DNA of 64,000 nucleotides from Alteromonas hispanica (GCF_010500915.1 NZ_JAAAWP010000004.1:62001-126000); one strand, 5' to 3'; counted from the first letter of the stretch, positions 39,871 through 51,326 are shown. Translations and numbers: made by a program. The notes: generated by a model not told the origin, from the sequence alone.

Positions 39871-39898
39871 AGAAAATTCCTCCAAGAAAATTCCTCAA
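39871..39898. repeat. 14-bp tandem repeat
   Basis: AGAAAATTCCTCCA followed directly by AGAAAATTCCTCAA (13 of 14 identical) in the gap before proS. Function unknown, probably slippage. Confidence 0.6.
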
Positions 39899-40064
39899 AC
39901 GCAGAATGGGTCTAAACCGTAGACGTTTCTCAACAGTTTTTTCAAAAGCTTTCTTCACTCAACATAGATTATTTCAACATAAAGCAACGAGTGTATAGCC
40001 TAATGGCTCTCACTTAATTAGAATAGATAAGATCACATTTTAATTTACAGGAATACTGGTTTAC

Positions 40065-41789
40065 ATGCGCACTAGTCAATATTTGCTCGCCACGCAAAAA
40101 GAAACACCCGCTGATGCAGAGGTTATCAGCCACCAGCTAATGTTACGTGCTGGAATGATTAGAAAGCTAGCGTCGGGGTTATACAACTGGCTTCCTTCAG
40201 GCCTTCGCGTTCTCAATAAGGTCGCTAATATTGTTCGCGAAGAGATGAACAAAGCCGGCGCTATCGAAATACTGATGCCTGTCGTGCAGCCGGCAGATTT
40301 GTGGGAAGAATCTGGTCGTTGGGAAGAATATGGACCTGAATTGTTGCGTGTAAAAGACCGCCACCAGCGTGATTTCGTGTTAGGCCCCACTCACGAAGAA
40401 GTTATTACCGCCCTCGTTCGCAACGAAGTTAGCAGTTATAAGCAGCTACCGCTTAACCTGTACCAAATACAAACTAAGTTTCGCGATGAAGTCCGTCCTC
40501 GCTTCGGCATTATGCGTAGCCGCGAATTTACGATGAAAGATGCGTACAGCTTTCACTTAGAGGATTCTTGTTTAGAAGCCACTTATCAGAAAATGTATGA
40601 CGCCTACAGCAATATATTCTCTCGATTGGGTTTAGATTTTCGTGCTGTTATCGCCGATTCTGGTTCAATTGGTGGCAATCATTCTCATGAGTTCCATGTA
40701 TTAGCAGAGTCAGGGGAAGACGCCATTGCGTTTTCTAATAAGAGCAATTACGCCGCTAATATTGAAATGGCACCGGCTACGGCCCCTGAGAAAGCATCTG
40801 CCTCTGGCGCTGCACGTGAAACCAAGCCTGTATCTGGTCACACTTTAGAAGAGGCTCTTGGCAGTATTGATATTGCAACTAGCAATGCGGTAAACGTGTT
40901 TGTGGTTAAAGGGGCTGAAACTAGTGAAGACAACGCTGACGCTGCTCTAAATAGCGATGAAAAGTGGGTTGCCCTTGTACTTCGAGCAGACCATACATTA
41001 AACGATATTAAAGCCGAAAAAATTGATAGCGTTGCTACACCGCTTGTTCAAGCTTCTGCTGAAAAAGCGGCACAAGTGTTAGGTGTTTCTCCTTTATTTG
41101 CAGATGCAACCAGCCTGAACATTCCTACTTACGTTGATTCAAGTGCTGCAGCACTCGCCGACTTTACTTGCGGTGCCGGTGAGCAAAACAAATTAGCTAT
41201 CAATTCAAATTGGCCTGAAGAGATAAACGCGGTTGATATTCGTAACGTAGTCGCTGGCGATATATCTCCTGACGGTGAAGGTACCCTTGAAATAAAGCGC
41301 GGCATTGAAGTAGGTCATATTTTCCAACTTGGCAGGAAGTACTCTGAAGCCATGAATTGCGGTGTTTTAAGCGAAACAGGTAAGCATCAAACGTTAACAA
41401 TGGGATGTTACGGTATCGGTGTATCTCGAATTGTTGCTGCCGCGATAGAGCAAAACCACGATAAATTTGGCATAAAGTGGCCAGATGCCATAGCTCCTTT
41501 CAAAGTGGCTATCATTCCCATGAACATGCATAAATCACATCGCATTAAAGAAACAGCCGAAAAGCTGTATGAAGAGCTATTAGGCTTGGGAATAGACGTA
41601 CTTTTTGATGATAGAAAGGAACGTCCAGGTGTTATGTTTAATGACATGGAATTAATTGGCATACCTCATAGTATTGTTATTGGCGAAAGAAACTTGGATA
41701 ATCAACAGGTTGAATATAAAAATAGACGAACTGGCGATAAACAGTTATTAGATCTCAGTGCCGCTAAGGATTTCGTAGCCGCGCTCTAA
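40065..41789 (+). CDS. proS: Prolyl-tRNA synthetase
   Basis: Class II synthetase of 574 residues, the bacterial type with an insertion (editing) domain between motifs 2 and 3 at about 225-405. It starts '[30 protein letters not shown]' over the first helices and shows motif 2 '[25 protein letters not shown]' region, motif 3 '[18 protein letters not shown]' and a C-terminal anticodon-binding domain ('[21 protein letters not shown]'). It charges tRNA-Pro, two copies of which lie at 36608 and 37109. Confidence 0.97.
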   Translation: MRTSQYLLATQKETPADAEVISHQLMLRAGMIRKLASGLYNWLPSGLRVLNKVANIVREEMNKAGAIEILMPVVQPADLWEESGRWEEYGPELLRVKDRHQRDFVLGPTHEEVITALVRNEVSSYKQLPLNLYQIQTKFRDEVRPRFGIMRSREFTMKDAYSFHLEDSCLEATYQKMYDAYSNIFSRLGLDFRAVIADSGSIGGNHSHEFHVLAESGEDAIAFSNKSNYAANIEMAPATAPEKASASGAARETKPVSGHTLEEALGSIDIATSNAVNVFVVKGAETSEDNADAALNSDEKWVALVLRADHTLNDIKAEKIDSVATPLVQASAEKAAQVLGVSPLFADATSLNIPTYVDSSAAALADFTCGAGEQNKLAINSNWPEEINAVDIRNVVAGDISPDGEGTLEIKRGIEVGHIFQLGRKYSEAMNCGVLSETGKHQTLTMGCYGIGVSRIVAAAIEQNHDKFGIKWPDAIAPFKVAIIPMNMHKSHRIKETAEKLYEELLGLGIDVLFDDRKERPGVMFNDMELIGIPHSIVIGERNLDNQQVEYKNRRTGDKQLLDLSAAKDFVAAL

Positions 41790-41829
41790 CATCTGACGTT
41801 GCCCGAACAATGAAGAACGGGGTGGGTAT

Positions 41830-42678
41830 ATGCGGTTAACATTTTACGGTGTAAGAGGGTCGATACCCACACCCGGAGCGGACTTTGTCCGCTACGGCGG
41901 CAATACAGCCTGTGTACATATAGAGCTTGAGGACGGCACGGATATCGTCCTCGACTCGGGTACAGGCATCCGCTTGCTCAGCCCCTATCTCATTCAAAAA
42001 ACAACACCCATTAATATTTTACTTAGCCATAATCACTGGGACCACATTCAAGGCTTTCCCTTCTTTACGCCTATTTATCAAAAAGACCGAGAGATCAATA
42101 TTTTTCCAGGACAGACCAATTTGGATGAGCCTGATCAGATCCTTAGGCAAATGGAAGGCTCTTTGTTTCCTGTGCCTAGAACTGCCCTTCATGCAAATAT
42201 AACAATACAGCATCTTGATGCTCAGCAAGATGTCTTTTCTATTGGAAGTGCAACCATTAAGCGGGTTCCTATGAACCATCCGGGTAAGGGAAGCGCTTAT
42301 TGTATCGAGGCAGATGGCTATAAAGTGGCGTACATCACTGACAACGAGCTTTACCCTCCCTACAAGAAAGAAACTGATTTTCAAACATTCGCTACCTTTG
42401 CCAGTAACGCAGATCTATTAATCCATGACGCTCAGTACATGGGGTCAGATATGCCCGCAAAGAATGGATGGGGACACTCTGTGGCAGAAGAAGCTGTTAA
42501 ACTTGCTATGGCAAGTAACGTTAAGCGACTCGCGCTATACAGTCATGACCCCGAAAGAACAGACGATGATATAGATTTTGTGGTTTCTCATTGTAATGAC
42601 TTCGTATTAGCTGCAGAATCACCACTGCATGTCTTTGCATCAGCAGAAGGCCAAGTTTTGGACTTCAACCAACCGTAA
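41830..42678 (+). CDS. MBL-fold metal-dependent hydrolase
   Basis: The 282-residue metallo-beta-lactamase-fold protein has the metal motif 'SHNHWDH' (His67, His69, Asp71, His72), then 'MNHPGKGSAY' , 'ITDNE', 'IHDAQY' (bridging Asp) and a last His in 'LYSHDPE'. It lacks a signal peptide. The group resembles cyclic nucleotide or RNase Z-like phosphodiesterases but the substrate cannot be assigned. It lies 40 bases after proS and 22 before pldA. Confidence 0.85.
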   Translation: MRLTFYGVRGSIPTPGADFVRYGGNTACVHIELEDGTDIVLDSGTGIRLLSPYLIQKTTPINILLSHNHWDHIQGFPFFTPIYQKDREINIFPGQTNLDEPDQILRQMEGSLFPVPRTALHANITIQHLDAQQDVFSIGSATIKRVPMNHPGKGSAYCIEADGYKVAYITDNELYPPYKKETDFQTFATFASNADLLIHDAQYMGSDMPAKNGWGHSVAEEAVKLAMASNVKRLALYSHDPERTDDDIDFVVSHCNDFVLAAESPLHVFASAEGQVLDFNQP

Positions 42679-42700
42679 CTATCACCACGGAGAATAAAAG

Positions 42701-43726
42701 GTGACTTTAAAGCCTTTGTTATTTATAGCACCAGTCGTTTTATCACTCGGTGTTATCACTACTTCTGTCGCGCAAGAATCTCAAAAGTCAGATAGCCCTC
42801 AAACCTCTCAATCTACAGAATCACCCAAGTCTGAAGAATCGTCGCAAGATAACGATTTGTCTTCCGCTATAGAAGAAGGCATCGAGGTTATCGATATTAT
42901 TAAACGAGACACCACAACTCAAAGTGCCCTCGATAGTCGCTTAGAAGGCGACAAAGAAGCGTTAGATAATGTATTTGCTATTACTCAGCATCGCCAAAAT
43001 TACCTTCTCCCTTTTACTCATATAAAAAATCCTAATTCGGCGGGTAATCAAGACCTTACGGAAGAAAACGTTGACAGCAAAGAAGCAAAATTCCAGTTAA
43101 GTATGAAGCTGCCACTTTACATGGAAGATACTGGTTTTGATGGCGTGTATTTTGGATTTACGCTTACGTCATTTTGGCAGTTATATAACAGTGAAGTATC
43201 GAAACCCTTTAGAGAAACCAACTACGAGCCTGAAGTTTTTTGGCAGAAAACCGGCGACTACTCAGTTCTAGGCTATAAGTTTAATACTTTTCAAGTAGGC
43301 TTCAACCATATGTCTAATGGGCAAAGTGGACTTCGCTCAAGAAGCTGGAACCGCATTTTTGCCTCAATTGTGTTTAGCGACGACGATGATATTTATTACT
43401 TAAAGACCTGGTACCGCGTGCCGGAAGATGAAAAAGAAGATCCTTTAGATCCAAGCGGCGACGACAATCCAGATATACAAGATTTTTACGGGCGATTCGA
43501 ATTTGGTTATGGCCGTAAAATTGGCGCATTTAAAATGCTTGCTCTGTGGAGAAACAACTTAGATTTCAATGATAATCGAGGCAGCATTCAATTAGACGTG
43601 ACCTATCCTATGTCAGATCGTTACGATCTTCTCATTCAGTACTTTAATGGCTATGGAGATTCATTAATCGATTATAACCGTTCTCAAGAGCGTATCGGTC
43701 TTGGTTTTCAGGTAAAGTTCCTGTAG
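42701..43726 (+). CDS. pldA: Outer membrane phospholipase A1 PldA
   Basis: The start is GTG at 42701 with CGGAG upstream. A signal peptide (about 1-25, ending TTSVAQ) precedes a 100-residue polar, Ser/Gln/Glu-rich region not typical of E. coli OMPLA. The beta-barrel then carries the active site His203, Ser205 ('FNHMSNGQSG') and Asn217 ('RSWNRIF'), matching the E. coli His-Ser-Asn triad and the 'RSWNR' motif. The C-terminal residue pattern ('GFQVKFL') is a barrel end. It hydrolyses phospholipids in the outer membrane on membrane disturbance. Confidence 0.93.
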   Translation: MTLKPLLFIAPVVLSLGVITTSVAQESQKSDSPQTSQSTESPKSEESSQDNDLSSAIEEGIEVIDIIKRDTTTQSALDSRLEGDKEALDNVFAITQHRQNYLLPFTHIKNPNSAGNQDLTEENVDSKEAKFQLSMKLPLYMEDTGFDGVYFGFTLTSFWQLYNSEVSKPFRETNYEPEVFWQKTGDYSVLGYKFNTFQVGFNHMSNGQSGLRSRSWNRIFASIVFSDDDDIYYLKTWYRVPEDEKEDPLDPSGDDNPDIQDFYGRFEFGYGRKIGAFKMLALWRNNLDFNDNRGSIQLDVTYPMSDRYDLLIQYFNGYGDSLIDYNRSQERIGLGFQVKFL

Positions 43727-43767
43727 GTGAAAGCACTTCTAAGTGAAAGCCCACTCTAGGTAAACGA

Positions 43768-44667
43768 CTAGTCGATAACCCCTGCAGCTCGATAGAGTTG
43801 AATATGCACATCTACCAGCGCGTCAATATCGCGCTGGTAACCACCACCAATCACGGCAGCTATAGGTAACCCTTTGTGCTGCGCCAACTCAAATACCATT
43901 TTATCCCGCTCGTACACCCCTTGCGTTGTTATGTGCAGATGGCCTAAATCATCATTAACGTGTACATCAACGCCGGCATCATAAATTATGGCATCGGGCT
44001 GATACTGTCGGAAAGCCAGTGTAATAGCTTGTTCTAATGTCGATAAATACTCATCGTCTGCCGCCCCTTTTACAAAGCCAATATCAATATTAGAAACCTG
44101 CTTTCTATGTGGAAAATTCTTTTCACCGTGCAGAGACAAGGTAAAAATATCATTGTCATTTTCGGCCAGCTTGGCAGTACCATCCCCTTGATGAACATCT
44201 AAATCGATAATTAGAACATTATCAATACCCGGGTGCGTCTGCATGGCCTTGGCCGCCAGATAAAGATCGTTAAACAAACAAAAACCTGAGCCAAAATCTG
44301 CAAAAGCGTGATGATACCCACCGGTCAAGTTTAGCGCTTTGCCCGTTTCGATGGCGAGATTTGCGGTTAAGCATGTGCCTGCAACTGCCGTTCTTGTGCG
44401 CTCGATAAGCTGCTCAGACCAAGGAAAACCTATGCGTCGCATGGCTTTTTTATCAAGGTTGCCAGTTGTGAGCTGCTGAACATACTCTGGGGAATAAAAA
44501 CGCATTAGAAGATCGTTTTCTATCGGGTTTGGCTTACTGAACTGAGACGCGCTAATCCCCCGCCTCATTAGCTCATCTCTAATACCCTTGTATTTCTCTA
44601 TTGGAAACCGATGCCTGTCGGGAAGCGATAATTGACTGTAAATAGGATGGAACACCAGCGGGATCAT
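43768..44667 (-). CDS. Histone deacetylase-like protein
   Basis: The 299-residue protein has the arginase/deacetylase fold of the HDAC superfamily. Visible are 'GGYHHAFADFGSGFCLFNDL' with the His119-His120 pair, and 'DLDVHQGDGT' with zinc ligands Asp157 and His159. A third ligand Asp lies in 'YDAGVDVHVND'. This group resembles class IV (HDAC11-like) and bacterial acetoin-utilisation/deacylase enzymes. The substrate could be an acetylated polyamine or protein lysine. It is 71 bases downstream of the chemoreceptor on the same strand. Confidence 0.88.
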   Translation of the reverse strand: MIPLVFHPIYSQLSLPDRHRFPIEKYKGIRDELMRRGISASQFSKPNPIENDLLMRFYSPEYVQQLTTGNLDKKAMRRIGFPWSEQLIERTRTAVAGTCLTANLAIETGKALNLTGGYHHAFADFGSGFCLFNDLYLAAKAMQTHPGIDNVLIIDLDVHQGDGTAKLAENDNDIFTLSLHGEKNFPHRKQVSNIDIGFVKGAADDEYLSTLEQAITLAFRQYQPDAIIYDAGVDVHVNDDLGHLHITTQGVYERDKMVFELAQHKGLPIAAVIGGGYQRDIDALVDVHIQLYRAAGVID

Positions 44668-44729
44668 AAACTATTGATTCTCTTCAGACTGTATTTAAAC
44701 AAGCTTAATAACTTACGTTAAATACTGTC

Positions 44730-44746
44730 AAAGCCCGCTTAGCGGG
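44730..44746 (-). terminator. Hairpin containing the chemoreceptor stop codon
   Basis: CCCGC-TTA-GCGGG; on the minus strand the stop TAA is the loop, and GCTTTGACAG follows. The T tract is weak, so it may be an attenuator or chance. Confidence 0.4.
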
Positions 44747-46361
44747 TCAAACTGTTCACCACCTTTTCAACGTTGTGTGACATATTCTTCATTGAACGAG
44801 ACATATCGTCGCGCTGTGCTAGTTGATGATAACGCTCAGCCGAAGACACAACATTGCTAATAATAGACTCTACCTGGCCCAATACGGCCTCTTGTTCATC
44901 CGCGGCTTCATTGAGCGCAACCACTACACTGGCGGTTTCTTGAATGTCTCTTACTACCGTGTTTAATCGCTCAAGCGCCGACTCAGCTTCGGCTGCATTG
45001 GTGTCTGAAAGCTGCTTACCTGAGGTCATGGCGGTTACAGCTGTTTTCGCTTCCGACTCAAAACTACTTAAAATATCGTTTATTTCTCTGGTAGATTGCT
45101 GCGTTTTAGCTGCAAGTGCTCTCACCTCGTCAGCAACAACCGCAAAACCCCTTCCATGCTCGCCGGCTCTCGCAGCTTCTATCGCAGCATTTAGCGCAAG
45201 CAGGTTAGTTTGATCAGCAATTTCATTAATTACATTCACCACTTTAAGGATATTAGTACTGCGTGTTTGAAGCTCAGTTACAATATCACTCGACTCTGTA
45301 ACCGTTTGTGCAAGCTGCTTAAATCCGACGTTAGCCTTTTCGAATGTCTCATAGCAGCTGGCAACGTTTTGCTCAGAATTATTGGTTGCAACGGCAACTT
45401 GGTCAGTAATCGCCACAAGGTTTTGCACAATACCTTTTAACTTATCAGTACTGGTATCTAAAGAGCGAGATGTCTCTCTTTGCTCGCTGGCCCCTTCCAT
45501 AATGGATTGACTAACACTGTCTAGAGTAGAAAATGCGCCACTCATTTCCCTTTCCGCATCTTGCAACTGCTCTACAGATGACTTCAGCTTACTCTGCAAC
45601 GCACGGGCTGAGTTAGCTAAAACGCCTAGTTCGTGATTACTTGAATAAGTGAGTGAATAATCGTAATCACTATTTGCTAAATTTGAGATACAGGTAGCAA
45701 TTTGCTTGGTTGGCTTAATCACCTGCGAACGCAATCTCGCAATAACATAGCTAAGAGACGCAATTGATAAAAGAACTGCAGCAATGAGGATAAGCCACAG
45801 CATATTACGAGTATCACTCTTGAGCGTTTTGATAGCGCCAGCTGACTGTGAGGCAATATCATCAGCAATGCTGCCTAAGAGCTTTGCAGGCTCTCTATCG
45901 ATGCCGCGTACGTAACTATCCCCTACTTTTGGATCGAATCCAGAATTCACAAAAGCCTCGTAACCTTCGCGATATTTTGTAGCCATAATACCGTGAGCTT
46001 TTTGAAACTGACGTATTTCTGTCTTGGCCTTTGCGCTAATTACGTCGTTTTGCAGCATCGCAGTAAATTTTTTAGTGATTTCCTGCTCTCGAGCTTTAAA
46101 TCGTTCCCAGTATTTTTCAAGGTCAGCTTGGTTATGACCGCGAAGAAGCACATTTTTCCACTCTTGAACCTGTGTTTTAAACGTACTTAGCACATCGTTG
46201 ACATTACGCTCTGATTGCACAAGCGTATTTTCAAGCTCATCAAATGCGTTAAGCAGAGTAAATGACTTGAGAATTGAGGCGCCATTGAGTAAAACAAGAA
46301 GAAAAAAGCTAGCGAGAACAGGCGTTATCACTAAACGACTGATGCTTGTGTAATTGAACAC
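44739..46361 (-). CDS. Methyl-accepting chemotaxis protein
   Basis: The 540-residue inner-membrane chemoreceptor has a first membrane helix at about 8-30 and a helical periplasmic sensor of about 150 residues. A second membrane helix lies at about 187-208, followed by a HAMP-like region. The cytoplasmic signalling tip is clear: '[40 protein letters not shown]' across its hairpin. It has no C-terminal CheR/CheB pentapeptide. The ligand is unknown. No che genes are nearby, so it is an orphan receptor that joins arrays encoded elsewhere. Confidence 0.95.
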   Translation of the reverse strand: MFNYTSISRLVITPVLASFFLLVLLNGASILKSFTLLNAFDELENTLVQSERNVNDVLSTFKTQVQEWKNVLLRGHNQADLEKYWERFKAREQEITKKFTAMLQNDVISAKAKTEIRQFQKAHGIMATKYREGYEAFVNSGFDPKVGDSYVRGIDREPAKLLGSIADDIASQSAGAIKTLKSDTRNMLWLILIAAVLLSIASLSYVIARLRSQVIKPTKQIATCISNLANSDYDYSLTYSSNHELGVLANSARALQSKLKSSVEQLQDAEREMSGAFSTLDSVSQSIMEGASEQRETSRSLDTSTDKLKGIVQNLVAITDQVAVATNNSEQNVASCYETFEKANVGFKQLAQTVTESSDIVTELQTRSTNILKVVNVINEIADQTNLLALNAAIEAARAGEHGRGFAVVADEVRALAAKTQQSTREINDILSSFESEAKTAVTAMTSGKQLSDTNAAEAESALERLNTVVRDIQETASVVVALNEAADEQEAVLGQVESIISNVVSSAERYHQLAQRDDMSRSMKNMSHNVEKVVNSLTR

Positions 46362-46583
46362 GAGGAGGCCTTAACATTTGGAAGTACTCCTTTATTGAAT
46401 GATATTTTTGTGACATTTACGTGACAGAAAAGGTATTAAACCAAATACTTAATTATACCTAGTTATAACCAAATAGTGTTTATAGTCTATCTGCGATCTC
46501 TGTTTGGAATTTCTATCTAGTCTTTTTTTATCGTCTTTGTACTTGGGCTTGTCGTTTGTAATTTCCAGCAGGTCTGCGCTAAC

Positions 46584-46606
46584 AAAAAAGAGCCCGAAGG
46601 CTCTTT
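46584..46606 (-). terminator. Rho-independent terminator after guaA
   Basis: Stem AAAGAGCC / GGCTCTTT with a CGAA tetraloop; T run on the minus strand. About 40 bases after the guaA stop. Confidence 0.9.
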
Positions 46607-46644
46607 GCAATGTTAGTTATCAGAGATGGTTAAGCCCCTCAAGC

Positions 46645-48222
46645 TTATTCCCACTCAATCGTAGCGGGAGGCTTGCCTGAAATATCATAAACCACACGGG
46701 ATATACCATCGATTTCATTGATAATACGGTTAGACACTTTACCTAAGAAGTCATAAGGTAAGTGAGCCCAATGCGCCGTCATAAAGTCGATGGTCTCAAC
46801 AGCTCGCAAACTTACTACCCAATCGTATTTACGTGCATCGCCCATAACGCCTACAGAGCGAACCGGTAAGAATACGGTGAATGCCTGGCTCACTTTTTGG
46901 TATAAGTCTGCGGCGTATAGCTCTTCAATAAAGATGGCATCGGCACGACGCAAGAGGTCGCAGTACTCTTTCTTAATTTCACCAAGAACACGAACACCTA
47001 AACCAGGACCAGGGAACGGGTGACGGTAAAGCATGTCGTACGGCAAGCCAAGCTCTAGGCCAATCTTACGCACTTCATCTTTAAATAACTCACGCAGAGG
47101 CTCAACAAGACCTAACTCCATATCATCAGGCAAACCGCCAACGTTATGGTGAGATTTAATTACATGGGCTTTACCTGTGGCTGAGCCAGCAGATTCAATG
47201 ACATCGGGATAAATAGTGCCTTGTGCTAACCATTTTGCATTGGCAAGCTTGCCGGCTTCTTCATCAAAAACACGAACAAACTCGTTACCAATTGCTTTAC
47301 GTTTGAGCTCAGGATCTTCAATGCCTTCTAAACGCGCTAAGAAGCGTTCTTCTGCATCTATGCGGATAATGTTTAACCCAAAGTGGTCGCCAAACATTTC
47401 CATTACCTGGTCAGCTTCGTTCAGGCGTAATAACCCATTGTCTACAAAAACGCACGTAAGGTTTGTACCAATAGCGCGATGCAACAACATGGCAGTAACC
47501 GATGAATCTACACCACCAGATAGGCCTAAAATAACTTCATCGTCGCCTACCTTTTGCTTAATGCGCTCAATGGCATCTTCAATGATTGCACCCGCTGTCC
47601 ACAGTTTTTCACACTTACACACATCCATAACAAAATGCGTTAATAACCGCATACCTTGACGAGTGTGAGTCACCTCCGGATGAAATTGAACTCCGTAGAA
47701 CTGTTTTTCTTCATTGTACATTGCAGCATGAGGACAAGACGCAGTTTGCGCAATGGTCTCAAAACCTTCGGGAATAGCTGACACTTTATCACCGTGGCTC
47801 ATCCATACATCAAGGCGGGCTGCACCATTGTCGCCAATCGCATCTTCAATTTTATCGAGTAACGGGCTAGGCTTGATGACTTCTACTTGCGCATAGCCAA
47901 ACTCTCGTTTGTCTGAACCAAGTACTCCACCACCAAGCTGATGCGCCATGGTTTGCATGCCGTAGCAAATCCCCAACACCGGCACGCCGGCATCGAACAC
48001 GTAATCAGGTGCTCGGGGAGAACCTTCTTCGGTTACCGACTCTGGCCCGCCAGACAAGATAATACCCTGTGGATTAAATGCACGAATTTGTTCTTCGGTT
48101 ACATCCCAAGCCCAAAGCTCACAGTAAACGCCAATTTCGCGAACACGACGTGCTATTAGCTGTGTATATTGCGAGCCAAAATCCAAAATAAGAATGCGTT
48201 GAGCGTGTATGTTTGAACTCAT
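46645..48222 (-). CDS. guaA: GMP synthase (glutamine-hydrolysing)
   Basis: I start at the ATG at 48222 ([21 protein letters not shown]), giving 525 residues, the usual length; an upstream extension lacks family character. The class I amidotransferase triad is Cys86 ('LGICYGMQ'), His181 and Glu183 ('FHPEVTHT'). The ATP pyrophosphatase P-loop is 'LSGGVDSS' at 234-241. The dimerisation domain at the C terminus ends 'KPPATIEWE'. It converts XMP to GMP. It is 181 bases downstream of guaB, with a repeat-like element between them. Confidence 0.98.
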   Translation of the reverse strand: MSSNIHAQRILILDFGSQYTQLIARRVREIGVYCELWAWDVTEEQIRAFNPQGIILSGGPESVTEEGSPRAPDYVFDAGVPVLGICYGMQTMAHQLGGGVLGSDKREFGYAQVEVIKPSPLLDKIEDAIGDNGAARLDVWMSHGDKVSAIPEGFETIAQTASCPHAAMYNEEKQFYGVQFHPEVTHTRQGMRLLTHFVMDVCKCEKLWTAGAIIEDAIERIKQKVGDDEVILGLSGGVDSSVTAMLLHRAIGTNLTCVFVDNGLLRLNEADQVMEMFGDHFGLNIIRIDAEERFLARLEGIEDPELKRKAIGNEFVRVFDEEAGKLANAKWLAQGTIYPDVIESAGSATGKAHVIKSHHNVGGLPDDMELGLVEPLRELFKDEVRKIGLELGLPYDMLYRHPFPGPGLGVRVLGEIKKEYCDLLRRADAIFIEELYAADLYQKVSQAFTVFLPVRSVGVMGDARKYDWVVSLRAVETIDFMTAHWAHLPYDFLGKVSNRIINEIDGISRVVYDISGKPPATIEWE

Positions 48223-48285
48223 AAAAAGCCTTTTTTTCTTTTCAACCACTAAGCCACATTGCTTTATCATAGCGTTATATAGCGA

Positions 48286-48383
48286 GGGCAAAGTGTTTGT
48301 AAACAACCTGTCCGAGGCGTGGATGCCGAGGCCAAGCTCCCAATGGGTGGGTTTACAGCGTGGTTGTGTCAGACACTATGCCC
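48286..48383. repeat. 98-bp element with terminal inverted repeats between guaB and guaA
   Basis: The ends GGGCAAAGTGTTTG (48286-48299) and CAGACACTATGCCC (48370-48383) are inverted repeats matching at 12 of 14. Inside, TGTAAAC and GTTTACA form a second perfect inverted pair (48298-48304 and 48351-48357). CCGAGG occurs twice directly. I recall similar sequences dispersed in marine gammaproteobacterial genomes, but there is only one copy in this window, so dispersal is not shown. Confidence 0.5.
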
Positions 48384-48403
48384 ACGCTGAACGGTAACTC
48401 GCC

Positions 48404-49873
48404 TTAACCTAGACGGTAGTTAGGCGCTTCTTTAGTAATACTCACGTCGTGCACGTGGCTCTCACCCATACCTGCAGATGTTACACGTACAAATTGAGCT
48501 TTGGTGTTAAGCTCTTCGATGGTCGCACAGCCGGTTAACCCCATTGCTGAACGAAGTCCACCCATTTGCTGGTGAATGATGTTCGCGATAGGACCTTTAT
48601 AGGCTACGCGACCTTCAATTCCCTCGGGCACCAGCTTTTCAGCATTATTTGACTCTTGGAAATAGCGATCTGACGAACCGTGGCTTTGATTCATTGCGCC
48701 TAACGAGCCCATACCGCGATATGACTTATAATAACGGCCTTGGAAAAGCTCTACTTCTCCCGGAGCTTCTTCAGTTCCGGCCAACATGCTGCCTACCATT
48801 ACGCAGCTAGCACCTGCGGCTAGCGCTTTTGCAATGTCACCAGAGAAGCGAATACCGCCATCCGCGATAACAGGAATGCCGGTTCCTTCAAGCGCTTCTG
48901 CCGCGTCAGCTACTGCTGTAATTTGTGGCATACCACATCCAGTAACAATACGCGTAGTACAGATTGAACCTGGACCTATACCTACCTTAACAGCGTCTAC
49001 GCCCGCATCAGCTAACGCTTTAGCCCCTTCGCGAGTGGCAACGTTTCCAGCAATAATTTGCACTTCGGGGTAGTCTTTGCGTACCTTCTTCACGCGGTCG
49101 ATTACGCCTTGGGAATGACCATGAGAGGTATCAATTAACAGCACATCTACGCCAGCGTTGACCAATAGTTCAATACGCTCATCGGTACCCGGCCCTACAC
49201 TAACTGCAGCACCAACGCGCAAGCGACCTAAAGAGTCTTTACACGCATTTGGCTTATTTTCTGCCTTTTGGAAATCTTTTACTGTAATAAGCCCGGTAAG
49301 CTTGAACGCGTCGTCCACAACAAGGATTTTTTCGATGCGATGTTCATGCATTAAATCGAGCACTACGTCAGAGCTAGCGCCCTCTTTAACCGTAACTAGG
49401 TCATCTTTGCCTGTCATTACATTGCTGATTGGAAGCTCTAGACGCTTTTCAAAGCGAAGATCCCGACCTGTTACAATACCAATCAGGTTGTTTTCTTCAT
49501 CTGTCACTGGGAACCCCGAGTAGCCTTTGCTTTTCGATAGCGCAATGACATCGCCTATGGTGGCGTCTTTCGTTACGGTAACAGGGTCAGATACAACGCC
49601 ACTTTCATACTTCTTCACCTCAAGTACGTGCTTTGCTTGCTCTTCAGGCGTCATATTTTTGTGAATAAAACCAATACCACCTTCTTGAGCCAAAGCAATG
49701 GCCAGCGGCGCTTCAGACACTGTATCCATAGCGGCTGATACCATAGGGATATTCATAGTTACACCGCGCGTAAGACGCGTTTGTAAGTTAGCTGTATGAG
49801 GGAGGACGGTTGAGTGGCCAGGAACTAGCAACACATCGTCAAAAGTAAGGGCTTCTTGGATGATACGTAGCAT
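48404..49873 (-). CDS. guaB: IMP dehydrogenase
   Basis: The start is the ATG at 49873 ([19 protein letters not shown]), giving 489 residues as in E. coli. A 100-codon upstream extension crosses the promoter and lacks family character. Two CBS domains occur at about 95-200, the active site loop is '[13 protein letters not shown]' with the catalytic Cys, and the flap shows 'SSDRYFQ'. It oxidises IMP to XMP with NAD, the rate-limiting step toward GMP. It is divergent from xseA and followed by guaA. Confidence 0.98.
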   Translation of the reverse strand: MLRIIQEALTFDDVLLVPGHSTVLPHTANLQTRLTRGVTMNIPMVSAAMDTVSEAPLAIALAQEGGIGFIHKNMTPEEQAKHVLEVKKYESGVVSDPVTVTKDATIGDVIALSKSKGYSGFPVTDEENNLIGIVTGRDLRFEKRLELPISNVMTGKDDLVTVKEGASSDVVLDLMHEHRIEKILVVDDAFKLTGLITVKDFQKAENKPNACKDSLGRLRVGAAVSVGPGTDERIELLVNAGVDVLLIDTSHGHSQGVIDRVKKVRKDYPEVQIIAGNVATREGAKALADAGVDAVKVGIGPGSICTTRIVTGCGMPQITAVADAAEALEGTGIPVIADGGIRFSGDIAKALAAGASCVMVGSMLAGTEEAPGEVELFQGRYYKSYRGMGSLGAMNQSHGSSDRYFQESNNAEKLVPEGIEGRVAYKGPIANIIHQQMGGLRSAMGLTGCATIEELNTKAQFVRVTSAGMGESHVHDVSITKEAPNYRLG

Positions 49874-49912
49874 GCAACAACACCTATTCAGTTGAGGGTT
49901 AATTGCGGCGTG

Positions 49913-49941
49913 ATTGTAGTGTTTTTTGGTTTTAAGGTAAA
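49913..49941 (-). promoter_or_regulatory. Probable guaB promoter
   Basis: On the minus strand TTTACC, 17 bases, TACAAT, about 40 bases before the guaB start. Both boxes are close to the sigma-70 consensus (4/6 and 5/6). Confidence 0.65.
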
Positions 49942-49973
49942 CTCTATTTGTATTAAACCGAGTGATTTTTTTT

Positions 49974-51326
49974 ATGTTTACAAATTCGCCATCAACATCT
50001 CGACAAATTTTAACAGTCACCAAGCTAAATCGATTAGCTCGAACCGTACTTGAGGGCGAAATTGGCCTAATTTGGCTGTCCGCTGAAATATCCAATTTTG
50101 TGTGTGCGGCATCCGGACATTGGTACTTCACGTTAAAAGACAATAAAGCCCAAGTGCGAGCAGCCATGTTCAAAGGTGCGAACCGCTCGGTACGTCAGCG
50201 CCCGAAAGAAGGCGATAAAATATTAGTGAGAGCGTCGGTGGGTCTTTACGAGGCTAGAGGCGACTATCAATTAGTTGTCGAACATATGGAGAGCGACGGT
50301 GAGGGTGCGTTAAAGCAAGCTTATGAAGCGCTTAAGATGAAACTTCACAGCGAAGGCTTGTTCGATGCCGCCACTAAGCGAAGCTTGCCAACGCAAATAA
50401 ATCGTATAGGCGTTATTACATCATCAAGCGGCGCTGCTCTGCACGATGTACTTAGTGTATTAAAACGGCGAAGCCCACAAACCGAAGTTATTGTGTACCC
50501 TTCTATGGTACAGGGAGAAACAGCTCCTACCCAATTGATTAATGCACTAAGAAAAGCAAACGAAAGAAATGAAGTCGATGTTTTGCTTCTTACTCGTGGC
50601 GGTGGTTCATTGGAAGACTTATGGTGTTTCAACAACGAAGCATTAGCTCGCGAAGTGTCTGACAGTGCATTGCCCATTGTGAGTGCTGTTGGCCATGAGG
50701 TCGATTTTACTATTTCTGACTTTGTTGCAGATTTGCGTGCCCCTACTCCATCGGCTGCAGCTGAATTACTTAGCCAAGACTCTCTAGAGATAGACCGAAA
50801 ACTAGTTCAGCAGCGAGAGCGCCTCAAAAGAGTCCTGTCGCACACTTTAGTGCACAATAAACAGAAGCTCGCTATTTTGCGCCAGCGCCTACAAAACTTA
50901 CATCCGCAAAGTAAAATACAGCATCAATGGCAATCGCTAGACCGTTTGCAAATGCAGTTGCTTCATCACATGAAACAAGATGTTGCTAAAGCAGACAGAA
51001 AACTACAATCGCTCATAAATAGACTTAACACACATAACCCAGTGCAACGACTTACGCAGTCTAAAAGTGCCCTCAACTATGCTCAGACAAGATTGGTTAA
51101 TGCCACCACTGCGCTATTGAGGAATAAGAAAAATCGCCTGGCATCTGGAGCGTCTCTACTTCAATCGGTAAGCCCCCTGTCTACGTTAGCGAGAGGCTAT
51201 AGCATTACGTTGGCGAATAAATCTGCCATTACTAGTGTTGAAGCGGTAAATACTGGCGATACAATCACAACTCGGGTGACGGACGGTGAAATAACCAGTA
51301 CAGTAACTAAAACTCGGAAAGAATAG
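49974..51326 (+). CDS. xseA: Exodeoxyribonuclease VII large subunit
   Basis: XseA of about 450 residues, divergent from guaB as in many gammaproteobacteria. The N-terminal OB fold has '[23 protein letters not shown]'. The catalytic core contains '[17 protein letters not shown]', '[16 protein letters not shown]' and '[28 protein letters not shown]' over its length. The coiled-coil rich C-terminal part ends 'LARGYSITL'. I chose the ATG at 49974; a GTG four codons earlier is possible. It degrades single-stranded DNA with XseB, which is not in the window. Confidence 0.97.
   Translation: MFTNSPSTSRQILTVTKLNRLARTVLEGEIGLIWLSAEISNFVCAASGHWYFTLKDNKAQVRAAMFKGANRSVRQRPKEGDKILVRASVGLYEARGDYQLVVEHMESDGEGALKQAYEALKMKLHSEGLFDAATKRSLPTQINRIGVITSSSGAALHDVLSVLKRRSPQTEVIVYPSMVQGETAPTQLINALRKANERNEVDVLLLTRGGGSLEDLWCFNNEALAREVSDSALPIVSAVGHEVDFTISDFVADLRAPTPSAAAELLSQDSLEIDRKLVQQRERLKRVLSHTLVHNKQKLAILRQRLQNLHPQSKIQHQWQSLDRLQMQLLHHMKQDVAKADRKLQSLINRLNTHNPVQRLTQSKSALNYAQTRLVNATTALLRNKKNRLASGASLLQSVSPLSTLARGYSITLANKSAITSVEAVNTGDTITTRVTDGEITSTVTKTRKE

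Noticed and set aside
48223..48403. Purine riboswitch upstream of guaA
   Set aside because: The inverted repeats do not form the three-way junction of purine or guanidine riboswitches; the terminal inverted repeats fit a repeat element better.
49874..50173. 100-codon N-terminal extension of guaB
   Set aside because: It crosses the guaB promoter and overlaps xseA; the 489-residue form matches the family length and start.
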